A stretch of DNA of 64,000 nt, taken from NCBI GenBank assembly GCA_028285205.1, contig JANQQA010000036.1:1-64000 (forward strand), in the 5' to 3' direction. Of this stretch, positions 9,966-19,500 are shown piece after piece. The first letter of the stretch is position 1. Every line of letters starts with the position of its first letter. The position numbers and the translations under genes are program-made. Origin of the DNA: Bythopirellula sp. (lineage in GTDB: Bacteria > Planctomycetota > Planctomycetia > Pirellulales > Lacipirellulaceae). Under the pieces are notes generated by a model. It was not told where the DNA came from. It saw nothing but the letters and a program-made list of their open reading frames with translations, and ran no database searches.

Positions 9966-10748
9966 CTACTTCCGACGCCGGAAGGAGAGTGAGCTCAGCA
10001 TTGCCAAGCTCAACAGCGCTGCGGATGCCGGTTCAGGGATGAAGGTACCTTCCACGGTGAATTCGATCGCCGAAATAAATCCGTTAGCATCCGTCGCGGC
10101 ATTCCCAGCGGCATTCTCGATCAGCCGAATACCGACGATAGCGTCCTGCTCAGCAAAATCGAAAGTCGCGACGGCCGAGACCGTAGCATTGGGAAATCCT
10201 GTACCTCGAACGTTACCCGTTAGTGCAGCAACATAATCATTGGTGGTAGCCACGTCCGTCCAGGTCGAGCCGTCGGTGGTCACCTGAAGCGTCGGTGCGG
10301 TGATATCGCCGGCCGCTAGCGGAGCGCCACCTGCAACCGTGTCAGTTGGTCCCCACCAGCCGCCATCGTTGGCCAGGAAGTGCTGAATCGTGACCTGGGT
10401 CACGTCATCGACTGGAATGCCCCATTCGACGCCGACGTAGTCATACTCCTTGCCTACTTCGGGAATTGCACCCGCCCAGGTGTCCGTGCCGTTACCCAAT
10501 GCAGCTGTACTGCCGTCGCCGTTGATGACGACGGCATCGCCAGGCGTACCGGAGATACCATCGTTAATCTCAGTCGTCGCAGGACCATTGGAATGAGCAA
10601 TTGGTCCCGCCCCTGCCAGGTCATCGGCAAGGCCCATAATGGCCGTTCCGTTTGGAGCAATGTTATCAGCGTGTGTGCATTGCGCAACGGCGAACAGCGC
10701 ACAACTGGCCAGAGCCAAACCAAACAAATTCGTCTTAATCAACCTCAT
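9966..10748 (-). CDS. Discoidin-like PEP-CTERM protein
   Basis: The ATG at 10748 has AGGAG nine bases upstream. The 260-residue product has a signal peptide (about 1-27), one ectodomain of about 205 residues and a C-terminal IPEPASAALLSLAML helix ending SFRRRK, a textbook PEP-CTERM signal. The ectodomain pattern (EINDGIS, YVGVEWGIPVDDVTQVTIQHF, LQVTTDGSTWTDV) is that of a discoidin/F5-8 type C-like fold, which usually binds carbohydrate; that fold call is by pattern only. It is strongly similar to the first and second ectodomains of the large joined protein at 16594-20634, so the three copies are recent duplicates. No catalytic motif is visible. An exosortase, absent from the window, would be expected to sort it to the cell surface. 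Confidence 0.8.
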   Translation of the reverse strand: MRLIKTNLFGLALASCALFAVAQCTHADNIAPNGTAIMGLADDLAGAGPIAHSNGPATTEINDGISGTPGDAVVINGDGSTAALGNGTDTWAGAIPEVGKEYDYVGVEWGIPVDDVTQVTIQHFLANDGGWWGPTDTVAGGAPLAAGDITAPTLQVTTDGSTWTDVATTNDYVAALTGNVRGTGFPNATVSAVATFDFAEQDAIVGIRLIENAAGNAATDANGFISAIEFTVEGTFIPEPASAALLSLAMLSSLSFRRRK

Positions 10749-10991
10749 TAGTCAATTCTCCTACTTGAAAAGAAAAAAAACCAAACACTACAGATTCAAT
10801 TGGCTAACGATATCCAAGAGGAGATCGCTAGCACCTACAACAAAAAATGGGGAGTTGGAATTCCACAGGGCATAAGCCAAAGTTTGACAAATCTGCAGAT
10901 CCTTCAGTGATTTGATTTCTCCAAACTTCTTACCCCAACCAAGACAACTTACTCACACATGTCCTTTCACTATTACCAAGGAAGCTATCGA

Positions 10992-13900
10992 TTATTGGAT
11001 ATCCGAAATAAGTAGTTCGTCGATAGAAGTCGGCCTGTCGTCAGTTTCCCGATCGGCGCCAAACGCCTCTAAATCACCATTACGAAGCAATCTATTGATC
11101 CTTGTTCTTGCGCTTTGCTCTGCCTGGTCGGCGCGGGAGAGTTTACCTTCTTCCGCCACATTCCGAACCTTGCGAACAACGATGTCGCCCGTCGCGCCTT
11201 CCTCAACAGGCTGCTTGCTGGTACTTCCATCAGGCCAGCGAACCGTGATCATCTCGACGGGACTGACTTCGGATTCCGCAAGCAGTATTGCTGCCCCCGA
11301 CTGCGAGAGGTAACCGTCACCGGCATGGACCTCTCGTGTGACATTCTCTCCGCCGGTCAGTTGGATGCGAACACGAGCACCGACTCCGGTCGGGTTGCCA
11401 TCGTCACCTTGAAGCAGCACCTTTCTCAATCGCTTAGCTGCCTTCTGCGCCTGGAATACGCGGCTTCTGCCATTGTTCACGCCCACCATCACTCCCAAAC
11501 GCCCATCCCCGACAAGGTCGGCGACGATTAGACTCTTGGCATCCCCTGGAACCAGCAACCCGCTTTGACGCGACGGAACTGCGGCAAGCTCTCCGCGTCC
11601 ATCACCTAACATGAGTTGACTAACGCCACCGTCCATTCTGCCGGTTTCTCGCTGAGGTGTGAAGAAATTATGGACCACATATGCATCCGCATTTCCATCA
11701 CCATTGAAATCAGCGATCGCAGAACCAAACGCTGGCGCAACCTGAGCGATTCGTGGTAGCGGCTGAAACTGAAACCGCGCTTGCCCATCATTTATCAGCA
11801 TGCCATGGCGTAGTTCGCTTGCGTCGACTTGGTAGGCGTCGACGAGACTCTTTGGCGTGTAGATCTCATTCAATAAAGAAGATGCGAACTCGTGGTAGGT
11901 CGGCAGCTTCGAGCTAATAAATGGCATCGCGTTCTGCGAGCAACTTTTCCCGCGCACAGGCAGAAAACCGTCTGCGGTGCATTTGGCTTCAATGATTCGA
12001 GACTTGCCCGTTTCGTCGAACTCGCCATAGAACAGCATCGCTGGCTTCTTCGTGGTAGGGTGATACTTCGTGTTCAGTCCGAAGTTGGTTACGAGGTAAT
12101 CGATGTCACCGTCTTTGTCGATGTCACCAGCGGAGATCCCGTTCCACCAACCTTTGCGGCTTTCCAATCCAGAATCCTCCGTATGGTCACGGAGCACACC
12201 TTGTTCGTTCAGAAAAACTCCGACCGGCCCCCACTCGGTCGTCACTAGAAGGTCTATCCAACCGTCGTCATTGGCGTCCGACCAAACGGCTCCGGTTACC
12301 ATACCAACCTGCTTCAGGCCGAGAGCTAACTTATCGGTAACTTCAGTAAATTTAGGGCCTTCCTGGCCACTTTCGTTTAGCAGCAGCGTACTCTGTGGCA
12401 CCTGAGGATAGCTACCTGGGACGACTCGACCTCCTACGAACAAATCTAGATCGCCGTCACGGTCGAAATCTGCTGCGACCACACAACTACCGCTGGACTT
12501 TAGCTGCGGCAGGGCATTCACTGCTTTCTCAAACTCGCCCGTTCCGCTGTTGATGTAGAGACGATCTTGGAGCAGCTCCGAGTCTGGTCCAGATTCGACG
12601 CCGCCGCTTACGACATAGAGATCAAGATCTCCGTCACCATCAGCATCGAACAGCAACGCGCCCATGTCTTCGCACGGAGAATCTGGCTCGAAGGCGGGCG
12701 TTGAGTTTTTCCGGAATTGAATCGTGTCTGACTGATTCCGTATGGTGAATAACCGGCCTGCGGATCCAGCTGCCCCACCCATGTACAATTCGTCGACTCC
12801 GTCGCCGTCGACATCTCCGAAAGCAAGACCTGGACCAAGTTGTGATAACTTGTTGGGAAGTAACGGCTGCGAAGCAAAATCGTCGAACGGCCTCTCATTA
12901 TGTCGCGGCGAATTCCCGTCTTCGTTTGAGACGAAGTCTGTCGTTACCGCTTTCGCTGCGAATTCCGATTGGGATCCTACGCTGGGCTCAGTGACGGTGT
13001 ACACAAAGTTGGCTGCGATATCCCGTAGCGTCTGGACGCGTTGGCTTGGCCATAGGATTTTTACCTTGTCAATGACCTCAACGTCTCCCAATCCAAATTG
13101 AATGACCGGCTGATCATTTGACATAAACCCACGAGCCAACGTTAAGTAGCGTGATTGAACACCATCAGCGGTGTAAATGCGAACTAGCGCACCGATTCCT
13201 TGGGAGTTGCTCTCTGTTCCACGTAGTCGAAGAATCACGCGATTACCCACCGCAACGTCGTTTCGATAAACCGATGCGGGTTCGTCAAAGTTGTTGACGA
13301 TAAGGTCGAGGTCGCCATCTCCGTCAAAGTCTCCATAGCCCGCACCAAAGCTGACAGACTCTAGATTAAGCCCCCAGGATGCACTTCGGTCTGCAAACTC
13401 CAGATCGCCAAGATTCCGAAAAGCTAGATTTGCGTCGTCCTTTCTACTGACGTGATGACGGAGCGTGTCAAATCCCCCGCCATGTTCCGCTCGAATATCG
13501 CTGTTGAGCCAATCGCCTGTCATGCCGTTGGAGATGAACAAATCGCACCAGCCGTCGCAGTCCAGGTCAGCGAATTTCACTGCCCAAGTCCAGTCAGAAT
13601 TGGAAAGGCCTGCCATGTGGGCCACTTCCAGGAAACGATCGCTTCCTGTGTTGACGTACACGGCATTTCGCATGTACTGCGGTGGGTCGGAGCTATCGAG
13701 GAACCAAGCACTGTCCGACATATCACCCATGCCAAGCTTTTGCTTGTAATGCGAGGTTCCCGACATGTCCGATGCCATAAAATCCAGTAAACCATCGTTG
13801 TTGACGTCTGCCACGTCGGTTCCCATGGAGAACCAGGGAATATGAGGCAGGACATCTCTCGCAACATCGTCGAACGTGCCATCTCCGTTATTCCGATAGA

Positions 13901-14972
13901 ATCGGTCGGCCCCGTAGAAGTCGTTGGCGACGTATAAATCGGCGTGCCCGTCGTGGTTGTAGTCCATCCAAGTTGCCGACAGTGTCATGCCGTAGTCATC
14001 GATACCGGCTTCATCAGACACGTCGACAAATTTCCCACTTCCGTCATTCTGCATGAGCATGGCACGTTGTCCCGCCTGCACAATACGCACCTTACCCCGT
14101 TCGGGAAAAAAAATGACCTCCCAGTACTCGCGCAGGTGGTCTGGCATCACTGGACCGAGAACGGTCTTCTTCAACTGCCGAAAGGCATCATCGATTGAGG
14201 GCGCCCATGCATAAGAGCCATTTTCATCCGGCGGGGTGAATCGATTTCGAACTAAGAATACATCTAAGTCGCCATCGTTGTCGTAGTCAGAAAACGATGC
14301 CATTACCGACGCTCCGTGGATAGCTAAGCCCCGTGATTCTGCTTCTTCGCGGAATGTACCGTTCTGCTGATTGACAAACAGACGGTTGGGGCAATCGTAT
14401 CCACATAAGTAGAGATCAAGCGCGCCGTCGTTATTGATGTCAACGAACGAACAGCCCGTCCCCCAGCTCTTGTCTAGTGAAAGCCCTGCAACTTCGGTAA
14501 CGTCCTCAAACTTGAACTCACCTAGGTTCCGGTACAGACGCCCTCCGCCGAATGGCCGTGAGAGGTAGACATCTGGAAGTCCATCGCCGTCATAATCGCC
14601 GACGGCAACCCCACCTCCTGCGAAGGAACTTTCCAGCAAACGTTCGTACGCCTCAGGTGGTGTCCATTTATGAACAAATGTGACACCAGTCTCATCGGCG
14701 TCGAGCCGTGTAAACATACGCTTCTCGTCACTCGGGAAGGACCCGCCAAAAGGTCCTTGCCTTTGGACAGACGATGCGAGTGGAGCACGAGTTGCGAGAA
14801 GTGGAGAATCTGCGTCGCCCGATACCTTGATGTCTAGCTCATCCACAGCGTCGACATTTGCAGGTGCTTGAGCGATCTGTGCGCCGACGGGTGTGGTGGA
14901 ACGATTACCGCACCCAATAGCGCCAATGCATGACACAATCAGAACCAGGACTAGTTGATTGGGCACACTCAT
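10992..14972 (-). CDS. CRTAC1-family FG-GAP/VCBS lipoprotein with two ASPIC/UnbV modules
   Basis: This 1326-residue protein starts with a lipoprotein signal peptide whose lipobox reads AIGC at residues 18-21. Many FG-GAP/VCBS repeats follow, recognisable from DYDGDGLPDVYLSRPFGGG, DINNDGALDLYL, DFDGDGDLDLIVNNFD and DFDRDGDLDLFVGGR, which build calcium-binding propellers. There are two ASPIC/UnbV-type modules, one near residues 575-660 (LRLRGTESNSQGIGALVRI) and one near 1195-1260 (GVGARVRIQLTGG), so the protein is a tandem of two propeller-plus-UnbV units. The gene follows the small lipoprotein gene by 22 bases. Such proteins are frequent in planctomycetes beside DUF1559 genes; their function is unknown, with roles in surface binding or enzyme maturation proposed. 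No clear Shine-Dalgarno sequence precedes the ATG, which agrees with coupling to the gene before it. Confidence 0.85.
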   Translation of the reverse strand: MSVPNQLVLVLIVSCIGAIGCGNRSTTPVGAQIAQAPANVDAVDELDIKVSGDADSPLLATRAPLASSVQRQGPFGGSFPSDEKRMFTRLDADETGVTFVHKWTPPEAYERLLESSFAGGGVAVGDYDGDGLPDVYLSRPFGGGRLYRNLGEFKFEDVTEVAGLSLDKSWGTGCSFVDINNDGALDLYLCGYDCPNRLFVNQQNGTFREEAESRGLAIHGASVMASFSDYDNDGDLDVFLVRNRFTPPDENGSYAWAPSIDDAFRQLKKTVLGPVMPDHLREYWEVIFFPERGKVRIVQAGQRAMLMQNDGSGKFVDVSDEAGIDDYGMTLSATWMDYNHDGHADLYVANDFYGADRFYRNNGDGTFDDVARDVLPHIPWFSMGTDVADVNNDGLLDFMASDMSGTSHYKQKLGMGDMSDSAWFLDSSDPPQYMRNAVYVNTGSDRFLEVAHMAGLSNSDWTWAVKFADLDCDGWCDLFISNGMTGDWLNSDIRAEHGGGFDTLRHHVSRKDDANLAFRNLGDLEFADRSASWGLNLESVSFGAGYGDFDGDGDLDLIVNNFDEPASVYRNDVAVGNRVILRLRGTESNSQGIGALVRIYTADGVQSRYLTLARGFMSNDQPVIQFGLGDVEVIDKVKILWPSQRVQTLRDIAANFVYTVTEPSVGSQSEFAAKAVTTDFVSNEDGNSPRHNERPFDDFASQPLLPNKLSQLGPGLAFGDVDGDGVDELYMGGAAGSAGRLFTIRNQSDTIQFRKNSTPAFEPDSPCEDMGALLFDADGDGDLDLYVVSGGVESGPDSELLQDRLYINSGTGEFEKAVNALPQLKSSGSCVVAADFDRDGDLDLFVGGRVVPGSYPQVPQSTLLLNESGQEGPKFTEVTDKLALGLKQVGMVTGAVWSDANDDGWIDLLVTTEWGPVGVFLNEQGVLRDHTEDSGLESRKGWWNGISAGDIDKDGDIDYLVTNFGLNTKYHPTTKKPAMLFYGEFDETGKSRIIEAKCTADGFLPVRGKSCSQNAMPFISSKLPTYHEFASSLLNEIYTPKSLVDAYQVDASELRHGMLINDGQARFQFQPLPRIAQVAPAFGSAIADFNGDGNADAYVVHNFFTPQRETGRMDGGVSQLMLGDGRGELAAVPSRQSGLLVPGDAKSLIVADLVGDGRLGVMVGVNNGRSRVFQAQKAAKRLRKVLLQGDDGNPTGVGARVRIQLTGGENVTREVHAGDGYLSQSGAAILLAESEVSPVEMITVRWPDGSTSKQPVEEGATGDIVVRKVRNVAEEGKLSRADQAEQSARTRINRLLRNGDLEAFGADRETDDRPTSIDELLISDIQ

Positions 14973-14994
14973 ATCTGATTATTCGAAGAAAAGC

Positions 14995-15408
14995 TTACTT
15001 GCCGCCGACCAATTTGAAGTCGACGCCTTTGTTATCACCTGGTAGCAAATCAACCGTTAAGTCGGTTGTCTCCAATCTCCCGTATTTTCGCGGTAGCGGG
15101 ACATAGGCAGAACGATCGCCTGCCAAAACTGACGTCGTATCGATGACCACATGGCTCTTCCCTATCGGAGAACCTGCCAATCGAAAAGTGCCATCGGGAC
15201 GAAGTATCCCAGTGGCACGCTTTCGGGGATTTTCATCTGACACAATCGATATCATGCCTCCGGTGATTGGTTTGTCATCAATTGTCGCCGACCCATACAC
15301 CGTTGATGTCGATGGATTTGCGGCGGGTTTCTGCGAACAACCCAGAACTGCTACGCAGCTTATTAGTACGAAGAAATTCTGAGCGAAACGGAACCTCTTG
15401 GTGTTCAT
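14995..15408 (-). CDS. Small carboxypeptidase-regulatory-like lipoprotein
   Basis: The ATG at 15408 is preferred over a longer reading frame beginning at 15477, because it puts a normal signal peptide (MNTKRFRFAQNFFVLI) and the lipobox VLGC at the N-terminus and removes an overlap with the gene before it. The mature part, about 110 residues, reads TVYGSATIDDKPITGGMIS and DGTFRLAG, the pattern of a transthyretin/carboxypeptidase regulatory-like beta-sandwich. In planctomycetes such proteins regularly stand between a DUF1559 gene and other secreted genes, as here. It is probably anchored by lipid and facing the periplasm. The function is unknown. Confidence 0.75.
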   Translation of the reverse strand: MNTKRFRFAQNFFVLISCVAVLGCSQKPAANPSTSTVYGSATIDDKPITGGMISIVSDENPRKRATGILRPDGTFRLAGSPIGKSHVVIDTTSVLAGDRSAYVPLPRKYGRLETTDLTVDLLPGDNKGVDFKLVGGK

Positions 15409-15473
15409 ACCAATACTCGTCCGTGAAGATCTTGTGTGCTTCAAGGGGAAAAACAATCCAGCTCGAAAACTCG

Positions 15474-16490
15474 TCATCCTCGAGGCCCCCCACCCCTCGG
15501 TCCGCCACCACCGAAAGACCTGCCACAGTCAGTTGGGGGAACTACGCCCCCATCGTCTGGGAAAATCAGCAAAGTCCAGACGTCGATATCGATATCCCCC
15601 GAAACTGCTTGTACAGACCCGTCCATGTGCGCCATGTTCAATATGCCTGGATGCTGGCTCTGGACTGTGAACGGGTTGCAATCTTCCGGCAGCGGACCAG
15701 TCTGTGGCTGATTGATCAATGCACCCGTCTGGACACACCAAGCGAAAACGGAGTCGTATTGAGTTGGATAGGTACCAAAAACGGCGGTACGTCCGTTGGC
15801 CCACGCTTGGGGAAGGGGACATTGAGTATAGCGTTCAGTAAATACGACAGTATTACTTGAGCCGTCGGTAACTTGAGCATAAGTCACGTAAGAATCCTCG
15901 CGAGGTTGATCAGCCCACCTCCCTCCCCCGCCGTCTGGGTGCCGGCTGCCGATGTGATAAAGAGCCTGGACATTCGCTACATAATTACCTGCTGGCCAGG
16001 CGTGATCATCCACCCGTGCAATGCCATCGTCAGTCGTTGTTTCCGATGGGCAGCGGAAAGTGTCAGGGCAATACAGTTGTTCGTTGCCAGCGTTCGGTCC
16101 TCCACTAATCCACATGGTATTCTGCGTTGACCCCCACATCTGCTTGTGGAGCGCATCTTGCTCGATGAAGGGCAGAATGAAGTATTGCACCGAACCGAGA
16201 GTTGCTGGTGGTTCGCCGCTGAGTGTCGCCGTCCCCTTAGGGAAATAGCCAGCTGCCTGTGGCATGTAACCGAAGGTAGACTCGAGGTTCGCTAGCCCCA
16301 ATCCCATCTGCTTGAGACGATTCAGGCACTGGGAACGACGCGCCGACTCCCGTGCCGCCTGGACAGCTGGCAACAGCAAAGCAACCAACACGCCAATAAT
16401 CGCTATCACCACCAACAGCTCTACCAATGTGAACGCTTTGCGTCCACGATTGGACATGGGCTGAACCCGAATCCTGCGGTACCGCGTCAT
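15474..16490 (-). CDS. DUF1559 prepilin-like protein with Gly-rich tail
   Basis: This 338-residue protein begins with a short basic leader and the prepilin cleavage/methylation segment GRKAFTLVELLVVIAIIGVL (about residues 16-35). The DUF1559 body follows, with ARESARRSQCLNRLKQMGLGL and the C-terminal motif MAHMDGSVQAVSG, which corresponds to the H-X9-DG region of this planctomycete-expanded family. The start at 16490 is backed by AAAGGA about nine bases upstream; a second ATG at 16457 lacks one. The last 14 residues are Gly/Pro/Arg-rich (SFGGGGPRGGGPRG), which is unusual for the family and may be a disordered tail. DUF1559 proteins are thought to be pseudopilin-like surface or secretion components. 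The gene leads a cluster with the lipoprotein and CRTAC1 genes. Confidence 0.9.
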   Translation of the reverse strand: MTRYRRIRVQPMSNRGRKAFTLVELLVVIAIIGVLVALLLPAVQAARESARRSQCLNRLKQMGLGLANLESTFGYMPQAAGYFPKGTATLSGEPPATLGSVQYFILPFIEQDALHKQMWGSTQNTMWISGGPNAGNEQLYCPDTFRCPSETTTDDGIARVDDHAWPAGNYVANVQALYHIGSRHPDGGGGRWADQPREDSYVTYAQVTDGSSNTVVFTERYTQCPLPQAWANGRTAVFGTYPTQYDSVFAWCVQTGALINQPQTGPLPEDCNPFTVQSQHPGILNMAHMDGSVQAVSGDIDIDVWTLLIFPDDGGVVPPTDCGRSFGGGGPRGGGPRG

Positions 16491-16593
16491 GAGTTACCAT
16501 CCTTTGAATGAAGTCTTGTGCTAATCTTGATTGCCGATATTCGGCAAAAAGGGTTTAGGAATTACTACGTAAGTGGGACTCGGTGACTTAGGC

Positions 16594-19500
16594 CTATTGA
16601 AATCTCCGACGTGTGAACTGCAAGAAGGCAACTCCGCCAAAGGCAATGAGGCTCATCGTATTTGGCTCGGGAACTGCTTCCAAAGCTTGAAACGGGAACC
16701 CCCCTTGAACGCCAGCCGCTAGGAGGCCGTTGTGCAGAATGAACACGTCACCAAGGTCGACAGTACCGTCGAAGTTGAGGTCGCCGTTCTGCCGAGAAGT
16801 CCAGTCACCGACCTGTGCACCGCCAACAACGTTCTGGCTTTTCCAACCCGGCAAAAACGCAGTGATGTCGGCTCCATTAACGGTGCCGTCTAGATTGACG
16901 TCGGCAGCATCTGTGACCCCCAGATTTGCCAGCTGGGCGACAATCCACTCGTTGTCTTCGGCAAGACTGAAATCGCCATAGTCCATACCCACCGCGGCAG
17001 GGTTGTTGTTGGTTTCGGTCGTACCGGAATTGTCCCCAAACACAAACAGTTTGACGTCATCCAATGTTCCCTGGAAGAAATTGTCTGTACCATCTTGATT
17101 GGCTCCGATGGTAAGTGCGGTGGCTTCGCCAAAGTAGAAACCTTGATCCACGCCGGCTGCGCTTCCGTCGAGAAATAGCGCTCCGCCCCCAGCGGCGGTC
17201 ACATTCATGACATGTACCCATTGATCATAGGCGACGCTCACCCCGGTATCCGTTTCACGCCCACCGAAGAGCAGTCCCCAGGTATCGTTCTCGGTAATGT
17301 ATATGCCATGCTGTTGAGTATCGATAACGATATCCTGGCGGACACCTTGCTTGCCAGAATTAGGTCTCACCCAAGCTTGGATTCCCCTGCCGAGCACACC
17401 ATCGTAATTCAATGGGTAATCATTGTTGGGGAAAAAATCCTGATTGTCCCAATAGTCATTCGGTGAGTTCAAGCTTATGACGGCAGCCAGGTATTCGGCG
17501 ACTCCATCGAAATCCGCACCAAGTGCACCGCTCGATGCGCCCAAGCGTGACGAAGCGTCCGCGTAAGTCGGTGTACCGAGCACTTGGATGTCCTGGGCGT
17601 CGACGAAATTAACCGTGTCCACAACCGCGCTGTCAGCCGTGAATCTTCCACCCGGGCCCGTGAAGTTGGCACCGACTTCGCCGCCGAGAACTGCGCCCTC
17701 GACAGAATCGTCACCCAATTGGTAGTCCCGATCCAGCGTCACTGCGGCGCTGGACACACTGAGCATTGAAAACAGGGCAAGCGATGCGGCCACGACGCCC
17801 AAGACTCGTGGAGCTACCTTGGAAGTGGAGTCGATTTTTTCTCGACGAAAGCCTCTGCGACGGCGACCACCGAGCGCCGCAAACGCCGCCACTGCAGCAA
17901 GTATTCCTGTGGATGGCTCAGGGACCGTGGCGATAGAAGCTGCTAGAGTTCCAGCACCATAGTTCTGCTGCCAATCGTTGAGTCCACCCGGGGTGCCATC
18001 AACACGCTGCCACGCTAGGAAGTCAGCGCCATCGACATCACCATCTCCGTCAAAGTCACCGGCCTGGCTATCAATGAAGATGACATTTCCATCGACCAAC
18101 TGCCCACCTGACCGGAACGTGAACGCCAAACTGTCTTCGTCTGCTGGACTCGATCCGTCATAAATGTCGCCAAGCGAGAAGGGACCGTTGCTGTTGTTGA
18201 TTTCAGAACTGCCGGCCAAGAAGGCTTCAGCGAGCTCATTACCATCCAAGTTCCCGAGCTTCTCCCAGCCGTCACCGACGCCAGTACCCGAAGGCAGCTG
18301 CCCTCCACCGCTGAGGCCAGTAAATCCGGTGTTGAGCACACCCTGGTCACTCGTGATGCTGTAAAAGTCGATGTCGAAGGGGGTACCGGTATCGTTGTCG
18401 ATAACGGCGGTCCCCGAGTTTCGATTTACCTCCAGTGTCAACGTGGGAACGAAACCTTCAACTTCAAACTCAATCGTGGAAATGAAGCCGTTGCCATCGC
18501 CGCCCGCGTTGCCGGCACCGTTGCCGATCAAACGGATACCCAAGATATTATCCTGGGGTGCGAAATCAAACGTGGCGAAATCTGAAACCACCGCGTCAGG
18601 GAAGCCTGTACCACGGACGTTTCCGGTCAGCGACGTGACATAATCGTTGGTGGTTGCAACATCCGTCCACGCCGTTCCATCAACAGTGACCTGCAGGGTC
18701 GGAGCCAACAGGTCACCCGCTGTCAGTGGTTGACCGGCATCTACGGTAGTAGTTGGACCCCACCAGCCGCCGTCATTTGCGAGGAAATGCTGAACTCTCA
18801 CCTGATCGACTCCCGTGACCGGGGAGGCCCATTCGATACCGACCCAGTCAAACTCCTTGGCAACCTCCGCAATGCCGCCGGCCCATGTGTCAATTCCATT
18901 GCCTGCGGCCGCGGATTCTCCCGTACCGTTAATGACTACTGCTTCCGCTGGGGTACCCGAAATGCCGTCATTCACCTCTGTCAGCGCAACACCATTCACG
19001 TGATCGATGGCGCCGGCTCCTGCGATATCATCTGCAATACCCATGATGGCAGTACCACTGGGGGCAATGTTTGCTGCCATTGCACTCGAACTAGCAAATA
19101 AAATTGGCAGGCAAGCCAACGCACAGACGTTCGCTCTCGTAGTTAGTTTCACTGATCGACTCCCCGTTGTTGTTCCTTCGCTGTTGCTGTCGCAAGAGCT
19201 CTTTTGAATTCGCGAACGGCCCGCCACGGTGGCCAAGCCAATGACAAGTAGGGCCAATCCAGAGGGCTCGGGTACGGGCTGCCCCGCAACCATTGCCGCA
19301 AACGCCGCAGCCCCCTGATTGGCGATAAACGCATCTTTGAACAATCCGTAGTCAACAACATCGACAACTCCGTTGCCGTCCATATCTCCCATTTGATAAC
19401 TCTGAGCTGGCGTGAGAGCAGCCAAGTCGGCGTTGTAGTTATCACGCACCGTCGGCCAATCGGCCGCATCAACAGCACCACTGCGATCAAAATCGCCGAC

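Noticed and set aside
16515-16545. Terminator hairpin GCCGA/TCGGC with an A run
   Set aside because: The A run is on the plus strand where no gene ends, and the nearby genes are on the minus strand.
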